This document shows, piece after piece, positions 27,108 to 35,043 of a stretch of 64,000 nucleotides of DNA; position 1 is the first letter of the stretch, and each line of letters begins with the position of its first letter. The notes below the pieces were generated by a model. The model was given only the letters and a program-made list of their open reading frames with translations. It made no database searches and had not been told where the DNA came from. Origin of the DNA: Rhizobium sp. BK602 (GTDB lineage: Bacteria; Pseudomonadota; Alphaproteobacteria; Rhizobiales; Rhizobiaceae); NCBI RefSeq assembly GCF_014195095.1, contig NZ_JACIBC010000008.1, positions 186,001 to 250,000 of the forward strand. The letters are read 5' to 3'. The translations under genes and the position numbers were made by a program.

Positions 27108-28082
27108 CTAATCCTGTTTTTTGGCCTGTTTGGCAAGGGGGTGATGCGTTTGCACCAGCTGATGGAGGCGTTCTTCCAGCACATGTGTATAGATTTGTGT
27201 CGTCGAAATGTCGGAATGACCGAGAAGTTCCTGCACCACGCGCAAATCCGCGCCGTTGGCGAGCAGATGGCTGGCGAAGGCGTGGCGCATGACATGTGGC
27301 GAGATCATCGAGGGCGTCAGCCCGGCGCGGATGGCGAGATCCTTCAGGTCGCGCGCGAAGACCTGGCGCGGCAGATAGCCCTGCTTGGCGGCGGCGGGAA
27401 AGAGCCAGGGGCTCTCCGGGGCAGGCTGCCGGGCGGCGGCCGCGATCTCGGCCTGCAGCCGGCCGTAGGTCTTCAGCGCCGCGATCGCCGATTGCGACAG
27501 CGGCACCAGCCGTTCCTTGTTGCCCTTGCCGCGGACCATCAGGAAGCGTCCTTCCTGGTCCAGCACCTTGGCCGGTAGCGAAATGAGCTCGCTGACGCGC
27601 ATGCCGGTGGCATAGAGTAGCTCCAGCAGAACCAGCATGCGCAGGCGATGCAACTGGTCGGGACCGTCTGCGGCCGCCTCGCTTTCGGCCTGGGCGAGAA
27701 GGCGTGTCACTTCCTCGACACCCATGGTCTTCGGCAGGGCACGGCCCTTCTTCGGCGCGTCGAGAATGCCGGTGGGGTCATCGGTGCGCAAACCCTCGGC
27801 ATAGAGGAACTTGTAGAACTGGCGCATGGCCGAAAGCCGCCGGGCCTGTGACGACGGCTTGAAGCCCTGTTGCGACAGGCTGGAAAGATAGGCGCCGAGC
27901 TCGTCTGAACCCGCTTCGGTCAGGCGCACGCCGCGCTCGGACAGGAAGGAATGAAGATCGTCGAGATCGCGCTCGTAGGATTGCAGCGTGTTGATCGCCG
28001 CGCCGCGCTCGGCGCTCATCATTTCCAGGAAGGATTCCACATGGGCGCGGCTCAGATCCCTCGCCATGGCGGCCACACTCAT
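27108..28082 (-). CDS. xerD: Tyrosine recombinase XerD
   Basis: Site-specific recombinase that, with XerC, resolves chromosome dimers at dif. About 324 residues from ATG 28082. The N-terminal SAM-like core-binding domain (residues 9-100) is followed by the catalytic domain with R162, K186, H263-x-x-R266, H289 and nucleophile Y298. The start overlaps the stop of a 55-residue membrane protein gene by ATGA. Its housekeeping position (next to accA and the aro genes) argues against a mobile-element integrase. Confidence 0.93.
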   Translation of the reverse strand: MSVAAMARDLSRAHVESFLEMMSAERGAAINTLQSYERDLDDLHSFLSERGVRLTEAGSDELGAYLSSLSQQGFKPSSQARRLSAMRQFYKFLYAEGLRTDDPTGILDAPKKGRALPKTMGVEEVTRLLAQAESEAAADGPDQLHRLRMLVLLELLYATGMRVSELISLPAKVLDQEGRFLMVRGKGNKERLVPLSQSAIAALKTYGRLQAEIAAAARQPAPESPWLFPAAAKQGYLPRQVFARDLKDLAIRAGLTPSMISPHVMRHAFASHLLANGADLRVVQELLGHSDISTTQIYTHVLEERLHQLVQTHHPLAKQAKKQD

Positions 28083-28246
28083 GGCTTTACCGAGCCGGTC
28101 GCCGGCGGATTGACGCGCTCCGACGGTATGCGGATCGTCACGTCGCGCGGCTGCGGGTCGACGAAGAGCACCAAAGCCCACATTGCTCCATAGATCGATC
28201 CGGCGATCACCGCGCAGATGACGAGGAAGCGAAACAGGGTCGGCAT
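28079..28246 (-). CDS. Small single-pass membrane protein upstream of xerD
   Basis: 55-residue ORF (ATG 28246, TGA 28081-28079) preceded by AGGAGAG, a strong RBS, and overlapping the xerD start by 4 bp. It begins MPTLFRFLVICAVIAGSIYG; residues 5-29 form one hydrophobic membrane segment. The tail is polar (DPQPRDVTIRIPSERVNPPA). I recall similar small proteins at this place in other rhizobia. Function unknown; coupling to xerD is positional only. Confidence 0.8.
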   Translation of the reverse strand: MPTLFRFLVICAVIAGSIYGAMWALVLFVDPQPRDVTIRIPSERVNPPATGSVKP

Positions 28247-28401
28247 TCGGAAGCTCTCCTCGTCCCAATCATTGGTCCGGTGATATAATCATATCCGCCA
28301 AGCGTTAGCTGAAGGATATTGCAGAGATGTTTACGTCTCTCAGTCTTGACGCTACAGGCGCATTTGACGATACCGTTTCCAAACAAATTGTGAATGGGCC
28401 G

Positions 28402-28992
28402 ATGAGTGAACAAGTCCTGACCCTTGCAGAAAGCCTCAAAGATAGGGCGCGCGCCGCACTGGGCGCGCGTAATCTTGTCCTCGTCGGGCTGATGGGGGCT
28501 GGAAAGTCCTCGATCGGCCGGCTGGTCGCGAGCCAGCTCGGCATTCCCTTCGTCGATACGGATATCGAGATTGAGCGCGTGTCGCGCATGACGATCGCGG
28601 AACTGTTTGCCGCCTATGGCGAAGAGGAGTTCCGAGCACTGGAGACGCGGGTGATCAAGCGGCTGCTCAAGGGTGGGCCGCGCGTCGTCTCCACCGGCGG
28701 CGGCGCCTTCATCAACGAGCGGACGCGCCAGCAGGTCAAGCGCAGCGGCCTGTCGGTCTGGCTGAAGGCGGACCTCGACGTGCTCTGGGAGCGCGTCGGC
28801 AAGCGCGAGACGCGGCCGCTGCTCAAGACCGAGAATCCGAAACAGACCCTCGAAAAGCTCATGACCGTGCGCTATCCGATCTATGCGGAAGCCGATCTCG
28901 TGGTTTGGTCGCGCGACGTGAGCAAGGAAATCATGGTCAAGGAAGTCCTCGCGGCCATTGCCGAGGGGAGACAGGAAAGCAAAGTTCCATGA
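28402..28992 (+). CDS. aroK: Shikimate kinase
   Basis: ATP-dependent 3-phosphorylation of shikimate in aromatic amino acid synthesis. About 196 residues from ATG 28402 (MSEQVLTLAE); an upstream ATG at 28327 is in frame but the added residues look non-conserved. P-loop GLMGAGKSS (29-37), shikimate-binding DTDIEIERVSRMTI and STGGGAFI, and the LID region GKRETRPLL are present. The stop overlaps the aroB start (ATGA). Confidence 0.96.
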   Translation: MSEQVLTLAESLKDRARAALGARNLVLVGLMGAGKSSIGRLVASQLGIPFVDTDIEIERVSRMTIAELFAAYGEEEFRALETRVIKRLLKGGPRVVSTGGGAFINERTRQQVKRSGLSVWLKADLDVLWERVGKRETRPLLKTENPKQTLEKLMTVRYPIYAEADLVVWSRDVSKEIMVKEVLAAIAEGRQESKVP

Positions 28993-30119
28993 ATGCGATC
29001 ACCCCTTCGTCCGCGGAGCGCCTTGTCCGCGTGCCTCTCGGCGAGCGCGCCTATGATATCCTGATCGGCCCTGGCCTGATCGCGCGGGCGGGCGCGGAAA
29101 TCGCGACGAGGCTGAAGGGCCGCAGGGCTGCCGTCATCACCGATGAAAACGTCGCGCCGCGCTATCTCGACGCCTTGACGGCAAGCCTGGAGGCGGCGGG
29201 CATCCAGTCGTCCAGCCTGGTGCTGCCGGCCGGCGAGAAGACCAAGAGCTTCGAGCATCTGATCGAGGTCTGTGATGCGGTGCTGACCGCGCGCGTCGAG
29301 CGCAACGATGCCGTCATCGCGCTCGGCGGCGGCGTCATCGGCGATCTCACCGGCTTTGCGGCGGGCATCGTGCGCCGCGGCGTCCGCTTCGTGCAGGTGC
29401 CGACCTCGCTTTTGTCGCAGGTCGATTCCTCCGTCGGCGGCAAGACCGGCATCAACACCCGCCACGGCAAGAACCTCGTCGGCGTCTTTCATCAGCCGGA
29501 TCTGGTGCTTGCCGACAGCGACGTGCTGAACACGCTGAGTGAGCGCGAATTCCGCGCCGGCTATGCCGAGGTCGCCAAATACGGCCTGATCGACAAGCCG
29601 GATTTCTTCGCCTGGCTGGAGAGCAACTGGAAGGATGTGTTTTCCGGCGGGCCGGCGCGCATCGAGGCGATCGCCGCGAGCTGCCAGGCGAAATCCGATG
29701 TCGTCGTCGCGGACGAGCGCGAAAACGGCCCGCGGGCGCTGCTCAATCTCGGCCATACGTTCGGCCATGCCCTGGAGGCGGCCACCGCCTATGACAGCCG
29801 GCGGCTGGTGCATGGCGAGGGTGTTTCGATCGGCATGGTGCTGGCGCATGAGTTTTCCGCCCGCCTCAACCTGGCGAGCCCCGACGACGCCAAGCGGGTC
29901 GAGACGCATCTGAAGACCGTCGGCCTGCCGACACGGATGGGCGATATTCCGGGCGAATTGCCGCCGGCCGAGGTGCTGATGGATGCGATCGCGCAGGACA
30001 AGAAGGTCAAGAGCGGCAAGCTCACCTTCATCCTTACCCATGGCATCGGCCAGTCCTTTGTCGCCGACGACGTACCGTCTTCCGAAGTGCTGAGCTTCCT
30101 TAAGGAAAAGCATCCGTGA
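28989..30119 (+). CDS. aroB: 3-Dehydroquinate synthase
   Basis: NAD-dependent, metal-dependent cyclisation of DAHP to 3-dehydroquinate, second step of the shikimate pathway. 376 residues from ATG 28989. Hallmarks are VIALGGGVIGDLTGFAA, VPTSLLSQVDSSVGGKTGIN, and the metal-site histidines in LGHTFGHALE and HGEGVSIGM. Translationally coupled to aroK upstream and to the CorC-like gene downstream. Confidence 0.97.
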   Translation: MNAITPSSAERLVRVPLGERAYDILIGPGLIARAGAEIATRLKGRRAAVITDENVAPRYLDALTASLEAAGIQSSSLVLPAGEKTKSFEHLIEVCDAVLTARVERNDAVIALGGGVIGDLTGFAAGIVRRGVRFVQVPTSLLSQVDSSVGGKTGINTRHGKNLVGVFHQPDLVLADSDVLNTLSEREFRAGYAEVAKYGLIDKPDFFAWLESNWKDVFSGGPARIEAIAASCQAKSDVVVADERENGPRALLNLGHTFGHALEAATAYDSRRLVHGEGVSIGMVLAHEFSARLNLASPDDAKRVETHLKTVGLPTRMGDIPGELPPAEVLMDAIAQDKKVKSGKLTFILTHGIGQSFVADDVPSSEVLSFLKEKHP

Positions 30120-31429
30120 TGACCGTCGAGGGCACGCTGGCGATTTTGTGGGAATATTGGCCCGAGATCGTCTCGATCGTCGCTCTCGTGCTGTTGTCGG
30201 CGTTTTTCTCCGGGTCGGAAACGGCGCTCACGGCCGCCTCGCGCAGCCGCATCCACACGCTGGAGGTCAATGGCGACGAGCGGGCGGGGATCGTGCGCAC
30301 GCTGATCGAGCGCCGCGACCGGCTGATCGGCGCGCTGCTGATCGGCAACAATCTCGCCAACATCCTGTCCTCGTCGCTGGCCACCAGCCTGTTTCTCGGC
30401 CTCTTCGGCAATTCCGGCGTGGCGCTGGCGACCTTGGCCATGACCGTCATTCTCGTCATCTTCGCGGAAGTGCTGCCGAAGAGCTGGGCGATCTCCGCGC
30501 CGGACCGCTTCGCGCTTAACGTTGCGGGCACGGTGCGCCTCTTCGTTGCCGTGGTCGGTCCGATATCGAGCTTCGTCAATGCCATCGTCCGGCAGATCCT
30601 CGGGGTCTTCGGCATCAATCTCTCCAAGGAGGTTTCGATGCTGTCGGCGCATGAGGAATTGCGCGGCGCCGTCGATCTGCTGCATCGCGAGGGGTCGGTG
30701 GTCAAGGCCGATCGCGATCGTCTCGGCGGCGTGCTCGATCTCGGCGAACTCGAGCTCTCCGACATCATGGTCCACCGCACGGCGATGCGCGCCATCAATG
30801 CCGACGATCCGCCCGAGGTCGTGGTTCGCGCCATTCTCGACAGCCCCTATACGCGCATGCCGCTCTGGCGCGGCACCATCGACAACATCATCGGCGTCGT
30901 GCATGCCAAGGATCTGCTCAGGGCGCTCGCCGAGCCGAATGTCGAGCCGGAGAACCTGGATATCGTCAAGATCGCCCAGAAGCCCTGGTTCGTGCCCGAC
31001 AGCACCAATCTCGAGGATCAGCTCAACGCCTTCCTGCGCCGCAAGCAGCATTTCGCCGTCGTCGTCGACGAATATGGCGAGGTGCAGGGCATCGTGACGC
31101 TGGAGGACATTCTGGAGGAGATCGTCGGCGATATCGCCGACGAGCACGATCTCGATATCCAGGGTGTGCGCCAGGAGTCGGACGGCTCGATCGTCGTCGA
31201 CGGCGTCGTGCCGATCCGTGATCTCAACCGCGCTCTCGACTGGCATCTGCCGGACGAGGAGGCGACGACGATCGCAGGTCTCGTCATCCACGAATCGATG
31301 ACCATCCCCGAAGAGCGCCAGGCCTTCACCTTCTACGGCAAGCGCTTCATCGTCATGAAGCGGGAAAAGAACCGCATCACCAAGCTCCGCATCCGCCCCG
31401 CCGAGACGGAAGAGGCGAAGCCGGAATAA
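30119..31429 (+). CDS. HlyC/CorC family transporter (DUF21-CBS-CorC_HlyC)
   Basis: Inner-membrane protein of about 436 residues. An N-terminal DUF21 domain with three to four hydrophobic segments (about 10-32, 60-110, 130-160) precedes a pair of CBS domains (HRTAMRAINADDPPEVVVRA and VDEYGEVQGIVTLEDILEEI) and a C-terminal CorC_HlyC domain. The family is linked to magnesium/cobalt efflux and to membrane repair. Start ATG 30119 overlaps the aroB stop by 1 bp; GTG 30116 is also possible. Last gene of the aroK-aroB-corC-like operon. Confidence 0.92.
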   Translation: MTVEGTLAILWEYWPEIVSIVALVLLSAFFSGSETALTAASRSRIHTLEVNGDERAGIVRTLIERRDRLIGALLIGNNLANILSSSLATSLFLGLFGNSGVALATLAMTVILVIFAEVLPKSWAISAPDRFALNVAGTVRLFVAVVGPISSFVNAIVRQILGVFGINLSKEVSMLSAHEELRGAVDLLHREGSVVKADRDRLGGVLDLGELELSDIMVHRTAMRAINADDPPEVVVRAILDSPYTRMPLWRGTIDNIIGVVHAKDLLRALAEPNVEPENLDIVKIAQKPWFVPDSTNLEDQLNAFLRRKQHFAVVVDEYGEVQGIVTLEDILEEIVGDIADEHDLDIQGVRQESDGSIVVDGVVPIRDLNRALDWHLPDEEATTIAGLVIHESMTIPEERQAFTFYGKRFIVMKREKNRITKLRIRPAETEEAKPE

Positions 31430-31439
31430 AGTGCGACAA

Positions 31440-31603
31440 CTCAGATCGATCCTGATAGCGAAGAATGTAAGTCCCGACCGAGGTCTCGCATCTCGTTTGT
31501 ATATCTATGCTTATGCGTAATGAATAAGTATGTAGTCTATAGCTATACAAATCGTATTATATTGTTTATCTATAGGTGAATAAAAACTGTCGGCGGCGAG
31601 CCA
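31440..31603. promoter_or_regulatory. AT-rich promoter region of the HTH-Fic pair
   Basis: The stretch from about 31500 to 31590 is far more AT-rich than flanking DNA and carries two CTATAG hexamers (about 31537-31542 and 31571-31576), possible repeats for the HTH protein. It marks the left side of the accessory insertion. Confidence 0.45.
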
Positions 31604-32065
31604 ATGAGCATTAAGAAAACGGTTGCGAAACAATATGTTCGGTTGGTCGACGGAGCTGTTGATCGCCTTTCGAACGACGTGCCGCCGGAGGGCTGGATCA
31701 GCACCCTGAGAAAGGCATTGGGAATGTCCGTGTCGCAGCTTGCCGATCGATTGGCGGTAAGCCGTGGTGCGATTTATCAAGCGGAGCGGAATGAGCGTTC
31801 GAAGACAATTTCCATAGGGCAGATGGAAAAACTCGCGGAGGCGATGGGCGGGCGCTTTATCTATGGCATCGTCCTGAATGGACCCGTCGAAGACGCGATC
31901 CTGGATCAGGCGCGGCTAAAGGCGCGATCGATGGTTCGGCGGACAAATGCCCATATGGCTTTGGAGAAACAAGCGCTGCCGCCGAATATTCTCGATGAGG
32001 AGACCGAGAGTCTGGCAAGAGAGCTTGCGGAAAAAAGAGCATCGGATCTTTGGGCGGTCGATTGA
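31604..32065 (+). CDS. HTH protein, 'mobile mystery protein A' family
   Basis: 153-residue protein with an XRE-type helix-turn-helix at about residues 33-85 (WISTLRKALGMSVSQLADRL and SRGAIYQAERNE). The basic N-terminal stretch and Ala/Glu-rich C-terminal helix fit the family TIGR02612 defines as mobile mystery protein A, always found before a Fic-domain partner. A role as antitoxin and autoregulator is inferred. I saw no canonical [ST]xxxE[GN] Fic-inhibitory motif in it. Overlaps the next gene by 1 bp. Confidence 0.85.
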   Translation: MSIKKTVAKQYVRLVDGAVDRLSNDVPPEGWISTLRKALGMSVSQLADRLAVSRGAIYQAERNERSKTISIGQMEKLAEAMGGRFIYGIVLNGPVEDAILDQARLKARSMVRRTNAHMALEKQALPPNILDEETESLARELAEKRASDLWAVD

Positions 32066-32649
32066 TGTTTCAGGAGCCTCAAGGAGCGACGCCGCTCGAC
32101 GCCGACGACATCGAGGGATTGAAATTTAAGCATATCACCACTCGCCTTCAACTCGATGAACTCGAAAGCGCCAATGTTATGGCCGGACTTCGTTGGATTG
32201 GGAGGCGGCGAACAGGAGATATCCTGACGGACGAATTTGTCCGGTTGCTGCACAAGAGGTTATTCGGCGATGTGTGGAGATGGGCCGGAACCTATCGCCT
32301 GACCGAGAAAAATATTGGTATCGATCCTTTCCAGATTTCCGTCCAGGTTCGCAATCTTCTTGGAGACGCGCGTCACTGGGCGAAGCACTCAATTTTTCCG
32401 CCGAAGGAAGCGGCCGCCCGCTTTCATCACAGGATGGTGCAAATACATCCATTTCCAAACGGTAACGGCCGCCATGCGCGAATAGCTGCAGATATTTTCC
32501 TTCAGGATTATTTCGGACACCCCTGGATCGAGTGGGCGAGCGGTACGAATCTGCAGGCTGACAACGAGCGACGAAACTCTTATATCCTCGCTCTTCGAGC
32601 GGCCGATGCTGGCAATATGGTTCCGCTCTTCGATTTTGTCGGAGCATAG
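32065..32649 (+). CDS. Fic domain protein, 'mobile mystery protein B' family
   Basis: 194-residue protein with the full Fic catalytic motif HPFPNGNGRHAR (128-139; H128 catalytic, N132, G135 and R136 present), so AMP-transfer or related activity is possible. The upstream segment FGDVWRWAGTYRLTEKNIGI is the usual Fic flap region. Matches the TIGR02613 mobile mystery protein B description. Start ATG 32065 within TGATG overlapping the HTH gene. GC content is visibly lower than in the flanking aro and cob genes. Likely a toxin or regulatory enzyme controlled by the HTH partner; target unknown. Confidence 0.88.
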   Translation: MFQEPQGATPLDADDIEGLKFKHITTRLQLDELESANVMAGLRWIGRRRTGDILTDEFVRLLHKRLFGDVWRWAGTYRLTEKNIGIDPFQISVQVRNLLGDARHWAKHSIFPPKEAAARFHHRMVQIHPFPNGNGRHARIAADIFLQDYFGHPWIEWASGTNLQADNERRNSYILALRAADAGNMVPLFDFVGA

Positions 32650-32701
32650 TGCGCATTGGTGCCGGACCTAGCTGAGCTATTTGCCGCCGGCGACAACAAG
32701 A

Positions 32702-32989
32702 TCACCACCGTACCGCCTCTCCGGGCGCCGCCGGTTCCACGGCCAGCGCATGCAGCCCGGCATCCAGTTCCGGCTTCAGCAGGTCGTTGATCGCCCGGTG
32801 GCGGGCAAGGCGGGGCATGCCGGCGAACTTGGCGGAGACGATGCGAATTCTTATATGAGTCTCGCCCGTCCCGGTCATGTCGGGCTGGTGGCCGGCGTGC
32901 AGGTGGCTTTCGTTGATGACCGCAAGACGCTCGGGCGCGAAGGCGTCCGTGAGCTTCTTTTCAATGCGGGATTGCAGTGTCGTTTCCAT
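32702..32989 (-). CDS. BolA family protein
   Basis: About 95 residues (METTLQSRIEKKLTDAFAPE; a start 4 codons upstream at 33001 is also open). The BolA fold shows NESHLHAGHQPDM and THIRIRIVSAKFAG, then LARHRAINDLL. BolA proteins work with monothiol glutaredoxins in iron-sulfur and iron regulation. Monocistronic and divergent from the J-domain gene; at this position in rhizobia BolA and the J-protein are usual neighbours of cobS. Confidence 0.9.
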   Translation of the reverse strand: METTLQSRIEKKLTDAFAPERLAVINESHLHAGHQPDMTGTGETHIRIRIVSAKFAGMPRLARHRAINDLLKPELDAGLHALAVEPAAPGEAVRW

Positions 32990-33107
32990 GTTCCCGCCCA
33001 TATTCCCGCAATGTCCTGGTTCGCGAAAAAGGTTCCCACAAAGCCTATAACATTCCCATTTGTCAATTCTTGTTGTGGGGTCTTCAAGGCCCCATAATTA
33101 GGGCGTC

Positions 33108-33728
33108 ATGAGACTTGATTCAAAATATTTCGATCGCATTCGAACCCGCCGCAAGCGCGCGCAGGAGCCCGAACAGGGTCCGCCGACGTGCCAATGGGAC
33201 GGCTGCGACAAGCACGGCACGCATCGCGCCCCAGTCGGGCGCAATGCGGAAGGGCAGTTCTTTCTGTTCTGCTTCGAGCACGTCAAGGAATACAACAAGG
33301 GCTACAATTATTTCTCCGGCCTTTCGGACGGCGAGATCGCGCGCTACCAGAAGGAGGCGATCACCGGCCATCGCCCGACCTGGACCGTCGGCGTCAACAA
33401 GGCGGCGAAGAACAGCCCCTTGCAATCGGAAATCCGCTCCGGCGCCTATACGCGCGTTCGCGATCCCTTCGGCTTCGTCAGGGATGGCGACGGCCGTGGC
33501 AGCGGGCCGCGCTTTCCGCAGCAGCGCAAGCTGAAGACGCTGGAGGCAAAGGCCTTCGATACGATGGGTCTCGGCGCGAACGCGACCTCGGCGGAAATCA
33601 AGAGCCGCTACAAGGAACTGGTGAAAAAACACCATCCGGACGCCAACGGCGGCGATCGTGGATCGGAAGAGCGTTTCCGCGCGGTCATCCAGGCTTATCA
33701 ATTATTGAAACAGAACGGTTTTTGTTAA
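33108..33728 (+). CDS. J-domain protein with N-terminal Cys/His cluster
   Basis: 206 residues. C-terminal J-domain (about 149-206) with the HPD tripeptide at 176-178 (VKKHHPDANGGD), so it should stimulate an Hsp70 ATPase. It has no G/F region, DnaJ zinc-finger or client-binding domains. Instead the N-terminal part has C28-x4-C33, H36/H39 and C55-x2-H58, a possible zinc site, after a basic stretch RIRTRRKRAQ. Divergent from bolA; cobS follows 308 bp later. Confidence 0.88.
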   Translation: MRLDSKYFDRIRTRRKRAQEPEQGPPTCQWDGCDKHGTHRAPVGRNAEGQFFLFCFEHVKEYNKGYNYFSGLSDGEIARYQKEAITGHRPTWTVGVNKAAKNSPLQSEIRSGAYTRVRDPFGFVRDGDGRGSGPRFPQQRKLKTLEAKAFDTMGLGANATSAEIKSRYKELVKKHHPDANGGDRGSEERFRAVIQAYQLLKQNGFC

Positions 33729-34036
33729 TTCCTGTCCTTGCTCTCCGTCTTCAATCAGGTATGGTCCAAATCGGCTGAGGCCGTGGGCAACCGCGGCAGG
33801 GTGCGCTTTTGGCTGGCTGCACCTCGGCCGACTTTCCGGGCGCGGCGTTTCTTGTCCGGGACTCTGTTCAAGAATGCTCGCAAGCGGTCATTTCATCGCG
33901 CCGAGGTTTCGCTTCAGTCCCGGAGAAGTATCGCCGATGTTCCGACCAGACGGATGCGGGCAATAAACTGCGGCGTCATGATACAAATGGCTGAGATTGA
34001 TATGGCTGGGTGACAGTCACCCGCCTTGGAGACATG
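33729..34036. other. Intergenic region before cobS
   Basis: 308 bp. A 91-codon frame (33738-34013) has no family resemblance or clear RBS and is not called. No cobalamin riboswitch box recognised. The only structured item is the palindrome at 34008-34022. Confidence 0.5.
34008..34022. promoter_or_regulatory. 15-bp perfect palindrome upstream of cobS
   Basis: GGGTGACAGTCACCC, symmetric around a central A, ends 11-14 bp before the cobS start and abuts its GGAG RBS. It could be an operator or an RNA hairpin affecting ribosome access. Confidence 0.45.
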
Positions 34037-35026
34037 ATGAGCAAGATCGACCTTGATATTTCCGAGATTCCCGACACCACCGTTTCGGTCCGTGACGTCT
34101 TCGGTATCGATTCCGACATTCGCGTTCCCGCCTACAGCAAGGGCAGCGCCTATGTGCCGGATCTCGATGCCGACTACCTGTTCGACCGCGAGACGACGCT
34201 CGCCATTCTCGCCGGTTTCGCCCATAACCGCCGCGTGATGATCTCCGGCTACCACGGCACCGGCAAGTCCTCGCATATCGAGCAGGTCGCCGCCCGCCTC
34301 AACTGGCCCTGCGTGCGTATCAACCTCGACAGCCATGTCAGCCGTATCGATCTCGTCGGCAAGGACGCGATCGTCGTCAAGGACGGGCTGCAGGTCACCG
34401 AATTCAAGGATGGCATCCTGCCCTGGGCCTACCAGCACAATGTCGCGCTCGTCTTCGACGAATACGACGCCGGCCGCCCGGATGTGATGTTCGTCATCCA
34501 GCGCGTGCTGGAATCCTCCGGCCGCCTGACCCTGCTCGACCAGAGCCGCGTCATCCGTCCTCACCCGGCCTTCCGCCTGTTCGCGACCGCCAACACCATC
34601 GGCCTCGGTGACACGACCGGCCTCTATCACGGCACGCAGCAGATCAACCAGGCGCAGATGGACCGCTGGTCGATCGTCACGACGCTGAACTACCTGCCGC
34701 ACGAGAACGAGGTCAACATCGTGCTCGCGAAGGTGAAATCCTTCCGCACGGAGAAGGGCCGCGACACCGTGTCCAAGATGGTCCGCGTCGCCGATCTCAC
34801 CCGCGCCGCCTTCATGAACGGCGATCTTTCGACCGTCATGAGCCCGCGTACCGTCATCACCTGGGCTGAGAATGCCGAGATCTTCGGCGATGTTGCCTTC
34901 GCCTTCCGTGTCACCTTCCTCAACAAGTGCGACGAGCTGGAGCGGCCGCTGGTCGCCGAGCACTATCAGCGCGCTTTCGGCGTCGAGCTGAAGGAAAGTG
35001 CCGCCAATATCGTGCTCGAAGCCTAA
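34037..35026 (+). CDS. cobS: Cobaltochelatase subunit CobS
   Basis: AAA+ ATPase subunit of the aerobic cobaltochelatase, which with CobT and CobN inserts cobalt into hydrogenobyrinic acid a,c-diamide. 329 residues from ATG 34037 (MSKIDLDISEIPDTTVSVRD); ATG 34034 is equally close to the GGAG. Walker A GYHGTGKSS (71-79), Walker B ALVFDEYDAG, and sensor region FRLFATANTIGLGDTTG are present. Followed 17 bp later by cobT. CobN is not in the window. Confidence 0.97.
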   Translation: MSKIDLDISEIPDTTVSVRDVFGIDSDIRVPAYSKGSAYVPDLDADYLFDRETTLAILAGFAHNRRVMISGYHGTGKSSHIEQVAARLNWPCVRINLDSHVSRIDLVGKDAIVVKDGLQVTEFKDGILPWAYQHNVALVFDEYDAGRPDVMFVIQRVLESSGRLTLLDQSRVIRPHPAFRLFATANTIGLGDTTGLYHGTQQINQAQMDRWSIVTTLNYLPHENEVNIVLAKVKSFRTEKGRDTVSKMVRVADLTRAAFMNGDLSTVMSPRTVITWAENAEIFGDVAFAFRVTFLNKCDELERPLVAEHYQRAFGVELKESAANIVLEA

Positions 35027-35043
35027 GGAAGAGCCGGCAAGTC

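Noticed and set aside
27108..28082. Tyrosine recombinase as a mobile-element integrase
   Set aside because: Sequence, length and the accA/aro context fit housekeeping XerD; no attachment sites or cargo are adjacent.
32661..32694. tRNA-like half (minus strand TAGCTCAGCTAGG) downstream of the Fic gene, as a possible attachment-site remnant
   Set aside because: The bases that would form the acceptor arm do not match a plausible tRNA, no anticodon or T-arm follows, and no matching repeat was found on the left border.
33738..34013. 91-codon frame between the J-protein and cobS
   Set aside because: No RBS, no recognisable family, composition typical of non-coding read-through.
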